NCBI GenBank assembly: GCA_001643475.1
Contig: LXTK01000073.1
Location: forward strand, 1 to 8,344
Source: Proteobacteria bacterium SPGG2
Lineage (GTDB): Bacteria; Pseudomonadota; Gammaproteobacteria; Acidiferrobacterales; SPGG2
Direction of reading: 5' to 3'
DNA: 8,344 nt
Positions 1 to 5,355 of the stretch are shown here, piece by piece. The notes under the pieces are model-generated. The model made no database searches. It had not been told where the DNA came from and saw only the letters and a program-made list of their open reading frames with translations. Position 1 is the first letter of the stretch. The number at the start of each line of letters is the position of its first letter. A program made the position numbers and the translations under genes.

Positions 1-145
1 CGGTACGTAGCCAGGCGGTGAGGGTGGAAAACACCAACAGAAAGGGCAGACCCGCCGAGAACCCGAGAAACAACATCGCGATCACCCGGGGGTGGTTGTA
101 AACGGCTAGCGCATCGCGCCAGCTTACGTTTGCTCTCCACGCCAT
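1..145 (-). CDS. ampG: AmpG-like muropeptide permease, N-terminal part (cut by window edge)
   Basis: Only the first 48 codons are present; the gene continues beyond base 1. The peptide has a short hydrophilic start (MAWRANVSWRDALAVYNHPR), then a hydrophobic first membrane helix containing LGFSAGLPFLLVFSTLTAWL. This closely matches the beginning of AmpG-family major facilitator permeases, where E. coli AmpG has a QQPR...LGFASGLPLALT...LQAWM pattern at the same place. Family knowledge: AmpG imports anhydro-muropeptides across the inner membrane for cell-wall recycling and feeds the AmpR/beta-lactamase signal in some species. The ATG at 143-145 is the only good start; no clear Shine-Dalgarno precedes it. 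It lies 9 bases after the stop of the exonuclease gene on the same strand, so the two are probably co-transcribed and perhaps translationally coupled. The general MFS assignment is firm; AmpG in particular is inferred from one helix. Confidence 0.75.
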   Translation of the reverse strand, partial: MAWRANVSWRDALAVYNHPRVIAMLFLGFSAGLPFLLVFSTLTAWLRT

Positions 146-154
146 TTGTTTAAC

Positions 155-928
155 TTATAGTGCGTAATCGTAGTCGATGATCAGCGGGGCGTGGTCGGAG
201 AAGCGCTTTCGTTTATAAATAGATTGAGCACGTGCGGTTTGGGCGATTCCCGGCGTAGCGACGTGATAATCAATGCGCCAGCCGACGTTCTTAGCCCATG
301 CCTGCCCGCGGTTCGACCACCATGTATATTGATCGGGTTCCTGGTTCAAGATTCGGAATACATCAACAAAACCCAGTTCACCGAACAGCGCATCCATCCA
401 AGCGCATTCCTCTGGCAAAAACCCCGAGTTCTTTCTGTTGCCGCACCAATTCTTGAGATCAATTTCCTTGTGGGCAATGTTCCAGTCACCGCACAGTATG
501 TAATCGCGCCCATCGGCCTGCATGGCCTTCAGAAACAGTGTGAGACGATCCATGCAACGGTACTTCACAGCCTGGCGTTCGTCACCACTTGTGCCCGACG
601 GCAGATAAATCGAGGCCACGGTGAGATCACCGAAATCCGCCTGTATGTAACGTCCTTCCACATCTATGTCGGGCCAGCCTGTCCCCATACGCACGCGGTC
701 AGGCTGTCGTCGGCAGTACAACCCAACCCCGCTATAGCCCTTCTTGTCGGCCTCATGGAAATAGCCATGAAAGCCTTTGGGTGCGAGTATTTGCGGGGTG
801 AATTGTTCTACTTGGCCTTTCAGCTCCTGCAGACAGACGATGTCCGCATCCTGTCGGGCAAGCCACGGATAGAAACCCTTTTTGGCAACCGAACGAATAC
901 CGTTGAGGTTTATTGTAATAATGCGCAT
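155..928 (-). CDS. xthA: Exonuclease III / AP endonuclease, Crc-like subgroup, catalytically complete
   Basis: This is a 257-residue exonuclease/endonuclease/phosphatase-fold protein expected to cleave DNA 5' of abasic sites and to degrade 3' ends during base excision repair. The active-site set of the family is all present: N7 (INLNGIR), E35 (LQELK), Y108 (IYLPSG), D148 and N150 (GDWNIAH), D220 (WRIDY), D245 and H246 (FSDHAPL). Several stretches (GRYIQADF, LPSGTSGDE, FLPEECAWMD, APLIIDYD) resemble Pseudomonas Crc, the catabolite-repression protein derived from this family, which has lost catalytic residues. The gene also lies near pyrE, as crc does in Pseudomonas. The ATG at 926-928 is chosen because the protein then starts MRIITINLNGIR as in the family, with GGAA about 8 bases upstream; an in-frame TTG four codons earlier is less likely. 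It sits upstream of the ampG-like gene with a 9-base gap. The nuclease class is sure; the symbol xthA rather than exoA or crc is a choice. Confidence 0.93.
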   Translation of the reverse strand: MRIITINLNGIRSVAKKGFYPWLARQDADIVCLQELKGQVEQFTPQILAPKGFHGYFHEADKKGYSGVGLYCRRQPDRVRMGTGWPDIDVEGRYIQADFGDLTVASIYLPSGTSGDERQAVKYRCMDRLTLFLKAMQADGRDYILCGDWNIAHKEIDLKNWCGNRKNSGFLPEECAWMDALFGELGFVDVFRILNQEPDQYTWWSNRGQAWAKNVGWRIDYHVATPGIAQTARAQSIYKRKRFSDHAPLIIDYDYAL

Positions 929-1101
929 GCTACGTTCCAATATGATGAAGTAGCGGAGCGATCGAAAGGATATTGCCGTCGTCCGTTCTGACCACTAATA
1001 CAAACTTTTCGAACAAGACAAACGTTGTGCTGGCGCTACTCTTGCCGGTGTATATTCTATTTCATACCCTCGTGTGACCTAAATCTGTCGCGCTAAATGC
1101 G

Positions 1102-1413
1102 ATGACGGATGAAGGATTCATATCGATACTCACGCTCGGTTTCATAGCAGGCACGCTGGCCATGATAATATATGTGCTGGCTGCGGGCGATAGAACACAC
1201 AAGAAAGTGGTTACTATCGGGCTAGCATATGTCGTGCTTATCTATTTTCTCCGCGAAGCTGATTTTCACAGATTGTTTACGCCAGAACACATAACTCGTG
1301 GACCGTTCTATGCCAGCAAAGACGTGCCGTTACTACACAAGTTAATCGCTGTCACGTTACTCATCCTGTTCCTCATTTCCTTTGTATATATCGCGGTCAA
1401 GTACTCTCGTTAA
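1102..1413 (+). CDS. Small inner-membrane protein of unknown function, three predicted helices
   Basis: The frame encodes 103 residues. Hydrophobic stretches at about residues 6-27, 35-50 and 80-99 predict three membrane helices. A polar segment between the second and third (51-79, beginning LREADFHRLFTPEHITRG and ending near DVPLLHKL) is rich in charged residues, histidines and a proline pair and looks like the functional part. I have a faint sense of similar LRE-DFH-FT loops in conserved hypothetical membrane proteins but cannot name a family. The ATG at 1102 is the only available start, because an in-frame stop lies at 1075-1077; no Shine-Dalgarno is visible. The gene is divergent from the exonuclease gene, with a 173-base gap between the two starts. 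About 250 bases without a convincing gene follow it. No function can be inferred from context. Confidence 0.75.
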   Translation: MTDEGFISILTLGFIAGTLAMIIYVLAAGDRTHKKVVTIGLAYVVLIYFLREADFHRLFTPEHITRGPFYASKDVPLLHKLIAVTLLILFLISFVYIAVKYSR

Positions 1414-1512
1414 CCCTGAGACGAGCGCTTAAATTGCAACCGTGGGCCGTCTCGCTAACGCTTTCGGTGACAACGCTGTTTGCGTCACAGTTGTGCGACC
1501 GATTAAGCATAA

Positions 1513-1546
1513 AGATTCCGGGCACGGACGGGTGCTTGAGGAATCT
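1513..1546 (+). repeat. 34-base imperfect hairpin in the spacer before pyrE
   Basis: AGATTCC (1513-1519) pairs perfectly with GGAATCT (1540-1546). Inside it, GGGCAC (1520-1525) pairs with GTGCTT (1532-1537) using two G-T wobbles. The remainder is a six-base loop and a two-base GA bulge on the right side, about 13 base pairs in total. No run of T follows, so it is not a standard intrinsic terminator. It lies 100 bases after the small membrane-protein gene and 129 bases before the pyrE start. It could be a transcript-end structure, part of a pyrE leader, or chance. The surrounding 1414-1665 holds only weak overlapping short frames that I do not accept as genes. Confidence 0.5.
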
Positions 1547-1648
1547 CTCGAACTTTGTGCAGCTATCTACGCATTCGTGGCCGCGCTTACATGGCAGCGA
1601 CTATGGAAGAACAATATCGTACAGCGGTCGGACTAGAGTCGCATTAGT

Positions 1649-1668
1649 ATCTTGAATCTTGTATCTTG
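1649..1668 (+). repeat. Three ATCTTG repeats with 7-base period just before pyrE
   Basis: ATCTTG occurs at 1649-1654, 1656-1661 and 1663-1668, each copy separated by one base (A, then T). The block ends six bases before the pyrE ATG and covers the place where a ribosome binding site would be expected; none of the copies resembles a Shine-Dalgarno. The repeat is plainly there; whether it has a role in expression is unknown. Confidence 0.7.
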
Positions 1669-1674
1669 GCAACA

Positions 1675-2316
1675 ATGAAGGACTATCAGCGCGAATTCCT
1701 CGATTTCGCAGTTGCGGTTGGGGCCATTCGATTCGGGGAGTTTGTGCTCAAATCGGGCCGCGTGAGCCCGTATTTTTTCGATGCTGGCACGTTTAACTCC
1801 GGATCCGGCCTGGCGCGACTCGGCCAGTTTTATGCGCGCGCTGCCGTCGACACAGGACTCGCCTTTGACATGGTGTTCGGTCCGGCCTACAAGGGCATCC
1901 CGCTAGCGGTGGCCACCGCCATTGCGCTCGCCAAGGATCACGATCTCGATGTTGGCTGCGCATTCAATCGAAAAGAAGCCAAAGATCACGCCGAGGGCGG
2001 TGTCGTGGTCGGGTCACCAGTATGCGGGCGCGTACTCATCATCGACGATGTGATTACTGCGGGTCTGTCGGTGGCTCAGTCGATTGAGATCATCGAACAG
2101 GCCCAGGCGCAACCGGCGGGCATATTGATTGCCTTAGATAGGCAGGAGCGCGGCACGGATGGGGCTTCGGCGGTACAGTCGGTTGAGTCGAATTACGGGA
2201 TAACCGTAACCAGCATTGTGGACCTAGACACGCTGCTGGAGTACCTTGGACAAGACCACACGGATCCGAGCCACCGGGCGGCAATTGGCAGCTACCGACG
2301 GAGCTACGGCGTCTGA
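1675..2316 (+). CDS. pyrE: Orotate phosphoribosyltransferase
   Basis: PyrE joins orotate and phosphoribosyl pyrophosphate to give orotidine 5'-phosphate, the fifth step of de novo UMP synthesis, as a cytosolic homodimer. The 213-residue length equals that of E. coli PyrE and similarity runs end to end: start MKDYQREFLDFA, FGEFVLKSGRVSPYFF (residues 22-37), FGPAYKGIP, FNRKEAKDHAEGG with R99, K100, K103 and H105, and the PRPP loop VLIIDDVITAG with D124 and D125. It ends with YRRSYGV, like the YREEFGV of the E. coli enzyme. The ATG at 1675 is chosen over an in-frame TTG three codons upstream because it gives the standard N-terminus. No strong ribosome binding site is seen; a triple ATCTTG repeat sits there instead. 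There is no rph gene directly upstream, so the attenuation arrangement known from E. coli rph-pyrE is not visible. Confidence 0.98.
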   Translation: MKDYQREFLDFAVAVGAIRFGEFVLKSGRVSPYFFDAGTFNSGSGLARLGQFYARAAVDTGLAFDMVFGPAYKGIPLAVATAIALAKDHDLDVGCAFNRKEAKDHAEGGVVVGSPVCGRVLIIDDVITAGLSVAQSIEIIEQAQAQPAGILIALDRQERGTDGASAVQSVESNYGITVTSIVDLDTLLEYLGQDHTDPSHRAAIGSYRRSYGV

Positions 2317-2365
2317 CCCTGCGGGCCGGTTGGGACCGTTAGCAGGCCCGGCCGGCGGGCACCGG

Positions 2366-2393
2366 TTGACTGGGCGGCCGAAGTGCCTATCTT
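2366..2393 (+). promoter_or_regulatory. Likely sigma-70 promoter for the DUF4124-like gene
   Basis: TTGACT (2366-2371, five of six consensus bases) is followed after 16 bases by TATCTT (2388-2393, four of six). Transcription would begin near 2400 and give an untranslated leader of about 43 bases before the ATG at 2443. It lies just after the GC-rich end of the pyrE unit. I judged this by eye only. Confidence 0.5.
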
Positions 2394-2442
2394 TAAAAAG
2401 GGTGCTGCCATACAACGTGCGATCCTATTTGTGAGTCAGCTT

Positions 2443-3087
2443 ATGAAGAAAATACCGATTTTACTTGCAGTTATAGCTGCGCTAGGACTCGCGGTTCCAA
2501 CGTTCGCGGTGGAAGCGGCGAAAATCAAGAAATGCCAAGACACACAGGGAAAGTGGCACTACGGCGACCAGGCGGCCGATGAATGTGAGCGGTCCAAGGT
2601 CATCGAGCTCTCTGGTCAAGGGATAACAACCAAGGTGATACGCGCCCCCGCCACGGAAGAGGAACTAGCGGCCCGTGAACGCGATAGAGTCGAGATGGAA
2701 GAGGCGAAAAAACGTGCGGCTGAGCAGGCCAAGATCGATCGTCAGTTACTAGCCACCTACGGCCACGAAGATGACATCATCTATATCCGTGATCGTAAGC
2801 TGGCGCAGATCGAATCCACCATCGCGGCCGCAACCGCGACCCTAAAGCCACTGCGCGCGGCCCTGGTCAGAATGGAGCAGGAGGCGGCCACTGCCGAAGA
2901 GGGCAGTCAAGCGGCCAAGGACCTACAAACCCAGGTCATTAAGACTAAGCAACAGATCGCCCGTCACGAGACGGCAATGGCCGCCAAGCGTAAAGAACAA
3001 GAGGCGATTCGGGCTCGCGCCGACGCCGACCTCGAGCGTTACCTCGAACTCAAACGCAAATCGCCCACCAACGTTAGCGGCGGCTAG
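2443..3087 (+). CDS. Secreted DUF4124-like protein with long coiled coil
   Basis: The 214-residue protein begins with a clear signal peptide (KK, then a hydrophobic stretch, with likely cleavage after VPTFA at residue 22), so it should be exported to the periplasm. Residues about 28-50 (KKCQDTQGKWHYGDQAADEC, C31 and C48) fit the short DUF4124 pattern of an aromatic/charged strand, D-x-x-G-K-x-H-Y-x-D and nearby cysteines; the two cysteines could form a disulfide. From about 70 to 205 the chain is very rich in A, E, K, R and Q with few breaks and should form alpha-helical coiled coil in two parts, separated by a less charged link near 104-115 (TYGHEDDIIYI). The ATG at 2443 is preferred over an in-frame start 20 codons earlier because it places the signal peptide at the N-terminus, with GTGAG seven bases upstream. 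DUF4124 proteins have no established function; a role in envelope organisation would be a guess. Confidence 0.85.
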   Translation: MKKIPILLAVIAALGLAVPTFAVEAAKIKKCQDTQGKWHYGDQAADECERSKVIELSGQGITTKVIRAPATEEELAARERDRVEMEEAKKRAAEQAKIDRQLLATYGHEDDIIYIRDRKLAQIESTIAAATATLKPLRAALVRMEQEAATAEEGSQAAKDLQTQVIKTKQQIARHETAMAAKRKEQEAIRARADADLERYLELKRKSPTNVSGG

Positions 3088-3289
3088 ACGGTCTGCGGGC
3101 CGATAGCCGTTTGAGACCAGTCGAGCACCCCACAACAGCGCCATGGCGTCGCTGGCGGCGCCTAAGCCCGTACCAACAGCCGGGGATTGTACGGTTGCAC
3201 AAGAATAAATGAATCTTATATCGCGCCCCACTAATATTAATTTAGTTTTATGGCTCACGAGACGATAGAGTGGCGCGCCTGGGCCTTAC

Positions 3290-3295
3290 TATAAT
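3290..3295 (+). promoter_or_regulatory. Consensus -10 box upstream of sat
   Basis: TATAAT at 3290-3295 is a perfect -10 hexamer placed 45 bases before the sat start. At 16-18 bases upstream there is no good -35 (AGAGTG region), so an activator or an alternative recognition mode would be needed if it is used. The stretch 3200-3250 just upstream is unusually AT-rich and contains the palindrome TAATATTA. The rest of 3088-3340 holds no gene that I can support. Confidence 0.45.
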
Positions 3296-3340
3296 GCTCG
3301 CTCTTCCACCCCGCATCAGCCGACCGGAGAATGAACACCT

Positions 3341-4558
3341 ATGTCGACACTGGTGAGTCCGCACGGCGCCAACCAACTGCAGCCACGCCTGCTAAGCGGG
3401 GCGACTCATGAATCGGAGCGGCAACGCGCCCAGTCCCTGCCCCGTGTGCGCCTAAGTTCCCGAGAGGTCGGCGACCTCATCATGCTAGGTATCGGCGGTT
3501 TCACCCCCCTCCAAGGCTTCATGAATCGGGCCGACTGGGAGCGCGTTTGTGACGACATGGCGATGGCCAACGGCCTGTTCTGGCCGATCCCGATAACCCT
3601 ATCGACAGATGAAACTACCGCCGGCGACATTACCGAGGGAAGAGATGTCACACTGGTTGATGCCGATAGTGGTGAAATGATGGCGACCATGCGGGTCGAC
3701 GAAAAATACACGATCGACAAGGCCCACGAGTGTACGAGCGTCTATAAAACCACCCATACCGAACACCCTGGCGTACAGATGGTAATGGCCCAAGGGCCGA
3801 TCAACCTGGCCGGACCGGTAAAGGTATTGTCGCAAGGCGAGTTTCCCCACAAGTATCCCAAGCTGTTTCTGACACCAGCGCAAACGCGTGAATTGTTCGA
3901 GACTAGGGGTTGGCAAACTGTGGCCGCGTTCCAGACCCGCAATCCCATGCATCGATCACACGAATATCTTGCCAAAGTTGCGATCGAGACCTGTGATGGT
4001 GTTCTTATTCATTCACTGTTGGGAAAACTCAAACCCGGTGACATCCCAGCCGAGGTACGGGCGCAGGCGATTGATACACTGATCGAGCACTACTTCCTGC
4101 GCGACACGGTAGTACAAGCCGGTTATCCACTGGACATGCGTTACGCCGGGCCACGTGAGGCACTGCTACATGCATTGTTTCGGCAAAATTACGGTTGCTC
4201 TCATTTAATCGTTGGTCGCGATCACGCCGGCGTCGGCGATTACTACGGTCCCTTCGATGCGCATCACATCTTCGACGAGATCCCGGGTGATGCACTCGAG
4301 ATTAAGCCGCTAAAGATTGACTGGACATTTTGGTGCGACAAGTGCGACGGCATGGCATCCATGCGCACGTGCCCGCATTCGGCCGAAAACAGGCTATTAC
4401 TGTCGGGCACAAAATTGCGAAAGGCGTTATCAGAGGGGGCCCAGGTACCGACGCATTTTAGTCGTCCGGAGGTGTTGGTAATCCTGCGCAAATACTACGC
4501 AGGCTTGAAAGATGAAGAGAGAGCGGAGGTGAAACTGGCCGGCCACTCCGCGAAGTAA
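3341..4558 (+). CDS. sat: ATP sulfurylase, dissimilatory (Sat) type
   Basis: Sat interconverts sulfate plus ATP with adenosine 5'-phosphosulfate plus pyrophosphate. In sulfur oxidisers it usually runs toward ATP and sulfate as the last step after APS reductase. The protein has 405 residues, the usual length for the homo-oligomeric Sat family and unlike the CysD/CysN enzyme. The N-terminal PUA-like domain is followed by the catalytic domain with QTRNPMHRSHEY (QTRN 198-201; H204 and H207 of the HxxH motif), PREALLHALFRQNYG (271-285), and GRDHAGVGDYYGPFDA (292-307). A zinc-type cysteine cluster follows: C332, C335, C344 and H346 (CDKC...CPH). LSGTKLRKAL near 354-363 is the usual late motif. The start ATG at 3341 has GGAG 12 bases upstream, a long spacing; ATG 3331 is closer but out of frame. 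No aprBA or aprM lies next to it here, so its use for sulfur oxidation rather than assimilation is inferred from subtype. Confidence 0.96.
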   Translation: MSTLVSPHGANQLQPRLLSGATHESERQRAQSLPRVRLSSREVGDLIMLGIGGFTPLQGFMNRADWERVCDDMAMANGLFWPIPITLSTDETTAGDITEGRDVTLVDADSGEMMATMRVDEKYTIDKAHECTSVYKTTHTEHPGVQMVMAQGPINLAGPVKVLSQGEFPHKYPKLFLTPAQTRELFETRGWQTVAAFQTRNPMHRSHEYLAKVAIETCDGVLIHSLLGKLKPGDIPAEVRAQAIDTLIEHYFLRDTVVQAGYPLDMRYAGPREALLHALFRQNYGCSHLIVGRDHAGVGDYYGPFDAHHIFDEIPGDALEIKPLKIDWTFWCDKCDGMASMRTCPHSAENRLLLSGTKLRKALSEGAQVPTHFSRPEVLVILRKYYAGLKDEERAEVKLAGHSAK

Positions 4559-4722
4559 TCCGATTCCGCGAGGAACCGCGGTATCCGGGCTACTACTACC
4601 GTACCGATTTCCCGGAAATCGACGATGACAACTGGAAAGTGTGCGTGAACTCGAAATACGATCGCGACACCGGCGAGCGGAACTTTAGGAAGGTCCCTTA
4701 CAAACAATTGATCAAGGACTAG
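4558..4722 (+). pseudogene. Coding-looking frame overlapping the sat stop, without a normal start codon
   Basis: Behind sat a frame is open from after TGA 4513-4515 to TAG 4720-4722. From 4561 it reads RFREEPRYPGYYYRTDF, then EIDDDNWKVCVNSKYDRD and TGERNFRKVPYKQLIKD. The peptide is hydrophilic, aromatic-rich and protein-like, and about three quarters of its codons end in G or C, unlike random spacer. No ATG, GTG or TTG occurs in frame before GTG 4639. The codon overlapping the sat stop is ATC (TAATC), where a coupled gene would typically show TAATG. A perfect anti-Shine-Dalgarno match, GGAGGTGA (4525-4532), lies 25 bases upstream inside sat. Possible readings are a start codon lost by one mutation, rare AUC initiation by coupling, a -1 frameshift extending Sat, or a sequence error. 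I do not recognise the family. The frame on the opposite strand here looks like a shadow. Confidence 0.45.
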
Positions 4723-4751
4723 TGGTGAAAAACACAGGTTTCGTATGGCTA

Positions 4752-4779
4752 TTGCCGACTCAATGGACAAATATATTAT
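4752..4779 (+). promoter_or_regulatory. Possible promoter in AT-rich spacer before the 104-residue gene
   Basis: TTGCCG (4752-4757) and TATTAT (4774-4779, five of six consensus bases) are separated by 16 bases within a strongly AT-rich stretch (about 4765-4812). A second possible -35, TTGATA, is at 4786-4791 but has a poor -10 partner. The leader would be about 125 bases and would include the GC palindrome at 4829-4842. Confidence 0.35.
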
Positions 4780-4828
4780 AAGTTATTGATAATTATACAT
4801 ACTTAGGATATGCCGCGAACTACAGGTA

Positions 4829-4842
4829 GGCCCCCGGGGGCC
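4829..4842. repeat. 14-base perfect GC palindrome
   Basis: GGCCCCCGGGGGCC is a perfect palindrome made only of G and C, next to AT-rich DNA. No T-run follows directly; the nearest is TTTTT at 4858-4862, after ATCACAGGGATGGAC. It could be a hairpin at the end of the sat transcript, part of a dispersed intergenic repeat, or a regulatory structure in the leader of the next gene. Confidence 0.6.
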
Positions 4843-4911
4843 ATCACAGGGATGGACTTTTTCAGCGTCCTGCTGGATGATCGACATTAAGGGTTTGTGG
4901 AGGAGAAACGC

Positions 4912-5226
4912 TTGTGCGGACCGACCCTAGGTAAGCCTAGTAGTCGTAGCCTCGACTTTTTGTACCTCTGCAGCTATGACGTAGATGGGCTGCGGGAATT
5001 TTTGAAGAGCCCCGGTTTTAGCGAGACCTATGACATTGATGAGCCGCTCATGCGGCAACTGCTTGACGATGAGGTCGCACTCATGAAATTCGGCTTTCGT
5101 ATCCTTAAGCAAGTACTATTCGGCGAAGCCACGATACCGCTCAAACCCGATACACTGGAAAAGCGCATGGCGGCTCGTCACCGGGCCGCACAGCCTGGGA
5201 CCATCACAGAGCAACCGATTTCGTAA
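4912..5226 (+). CDS. Conserved-looking small protein of unknown function
   Basis: The frame encodes 104 residues beginning at TTG 4912 (MCGPTLGKPSSRSLDFLYLC). This start is chosen because GGAGGAG (4899-4905) sits six bases upstream, an ideal spacing; the GTG at 4897 that would add five residues overlaps this binding site and has none of its own. The protein is soluble, with no signal peptide or membrane helix. It has an acidic central part (DVDGLREFLKS; DIDEPLMRQLLDDEVALMKF) and a basic tail (LEKRMAARHRAA), probably mostly helical. Cysteines at 2 and 20 are the only ones. I do not recognise the family. It stands alone: its own AT-rich upstream region and a strong terminator 33 bases downstream make it a single-gene unit between sat and the nrtR operon, so context gives no role. 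Confidence 0.8.
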   Translation: MCGPTLGKPSSRSLDFLYLCSYDVDGLREFLKSPGFSETYDIDEPLMRQLLDDEVALMKFGFRILKQVLFGEATIPLKPDTLEKRMAARHRAAQPGTITEQPIS

Positions 5227-5259
5227 TAATAACGATATAGTGGTTAGAGGCTTTATCAT

Positions 5260-5283
5260 CCCCCGCTCGCGGGGGTTTTTTTT
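5260..5283 (+). terminator. Intrinsic terminator after the 104-residue gene
   Basis: CCCCCG (5260-5265) and CGGGGG (5270-5275) form a six-base-pair GC stem around the loop CTCG, followed at once by eight T residues (5276-5283). It ends transcription from the left eight bases before the -35 box of the nrtR promoter, which insulates the two units. Confidence 0.93.
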
Positions 5284-5291
5284 ACCCGCAG

Positions 5292-5320
5292 TTGACATAG
5301 TGTAAAGACTACACTATCCT
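5292..5320 (+). promoter_or_regulatory. Strong sigma-70 promoter of the nrtR-nadA unit
   Basis: A perfect -35 box, TTGACA (5292-5297), is followed by exactly 17 bases and then TATCCT (5315-5320, four of six consensus bases). Transcription should start near 5327. Operator 1 occupies the whole spacer and touches both boxes, so a bound regulator would block RNA polymerase directly. Confidence 0.75.
5298..5316. promoter_or_regulatory. Operator 1, probable NrtR binding palindrome
   Basis: TAGTGTA (5298-5304) and TACACTA (5310-5316) are perfect inverted repeats separated by AAGAC; one more A-T pair extends each arm (5297 and 5317). It lies between the -35 and -10 boxes. That it binds NrtR is inferred from its place in front of the nrtR gene and its repetition as operator 2; I did not match it to a published motif. 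Confidence 0.8.
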
Positions 5321-5329
5321 ACACTCACT

Positions 5330-5348
5330 TAGTGTATAAGTTACACTA
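5330..5348. promoter_or_regulatory. Operator 2, second copy of the palindrome
   Basis: TAGTGTA (5330-5336) and TACACTA (5342-5348) flank TAAGT, the same arms and spacer length as operator 1. The centres are 32 bp apart, close to three helical turns, so two bound dimers would lie on the same DNA face. An extra half site, TACACT (5320-5325), forms a nested palindrome with AGTGTA at 5331-5336. Operator 2 lies downstream of the predicted transcription start, just before the nrtR ATG. Confidence 0.8.
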
Positions 5349-5355
5349 TCTGAAT

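Noticed and set aside
191..991. 266-codon open frame on the plus strand
   Set aside because: It lies antisense to the exonuclease gene, whose complete active site proves the minus strand is coding; the plus-strand peptide shows no domain.
1042..1070. TTGCCG and TACCCT as a promoter for the small membrane protein
   Set aside because: Spacing is 17 bases but both boxes are weak; too little to call.
1434..1655. Two overlapping short plus-strand frames before pyrE
   Set aside because: Neither has a ribosome binding site or recognisable domain, and both run through the hairpin at 1513-1546.
2322..2350. CGGGCC/GGCCCG inverted repeat after pyrE as a terminator
   Set aside because: The stem is six pairs with a 17-base loop and no T-run follows.
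3090..3118. GGTCT/AGACC inverted repeat after the DUF4124-like gene as a terminator
   Set aside because: Five pairs with a long loop and no T-run; not distinguishable from chance.
2923..3258. 111-codon minus-strand frame overlapping the DUF4124-like gene
   Set aside because: Most of it is antisense to the coiled-coil coding region and the rest lies in the sat upstream region; it has no family signature.
4495..4770. 91-codon minus-strand frame behind sat
   Set aside because: It is antisense to the more protein-like plus-strand frame and to the end of sat; its hydrophobic composition is what the complement of acidic codons gives.
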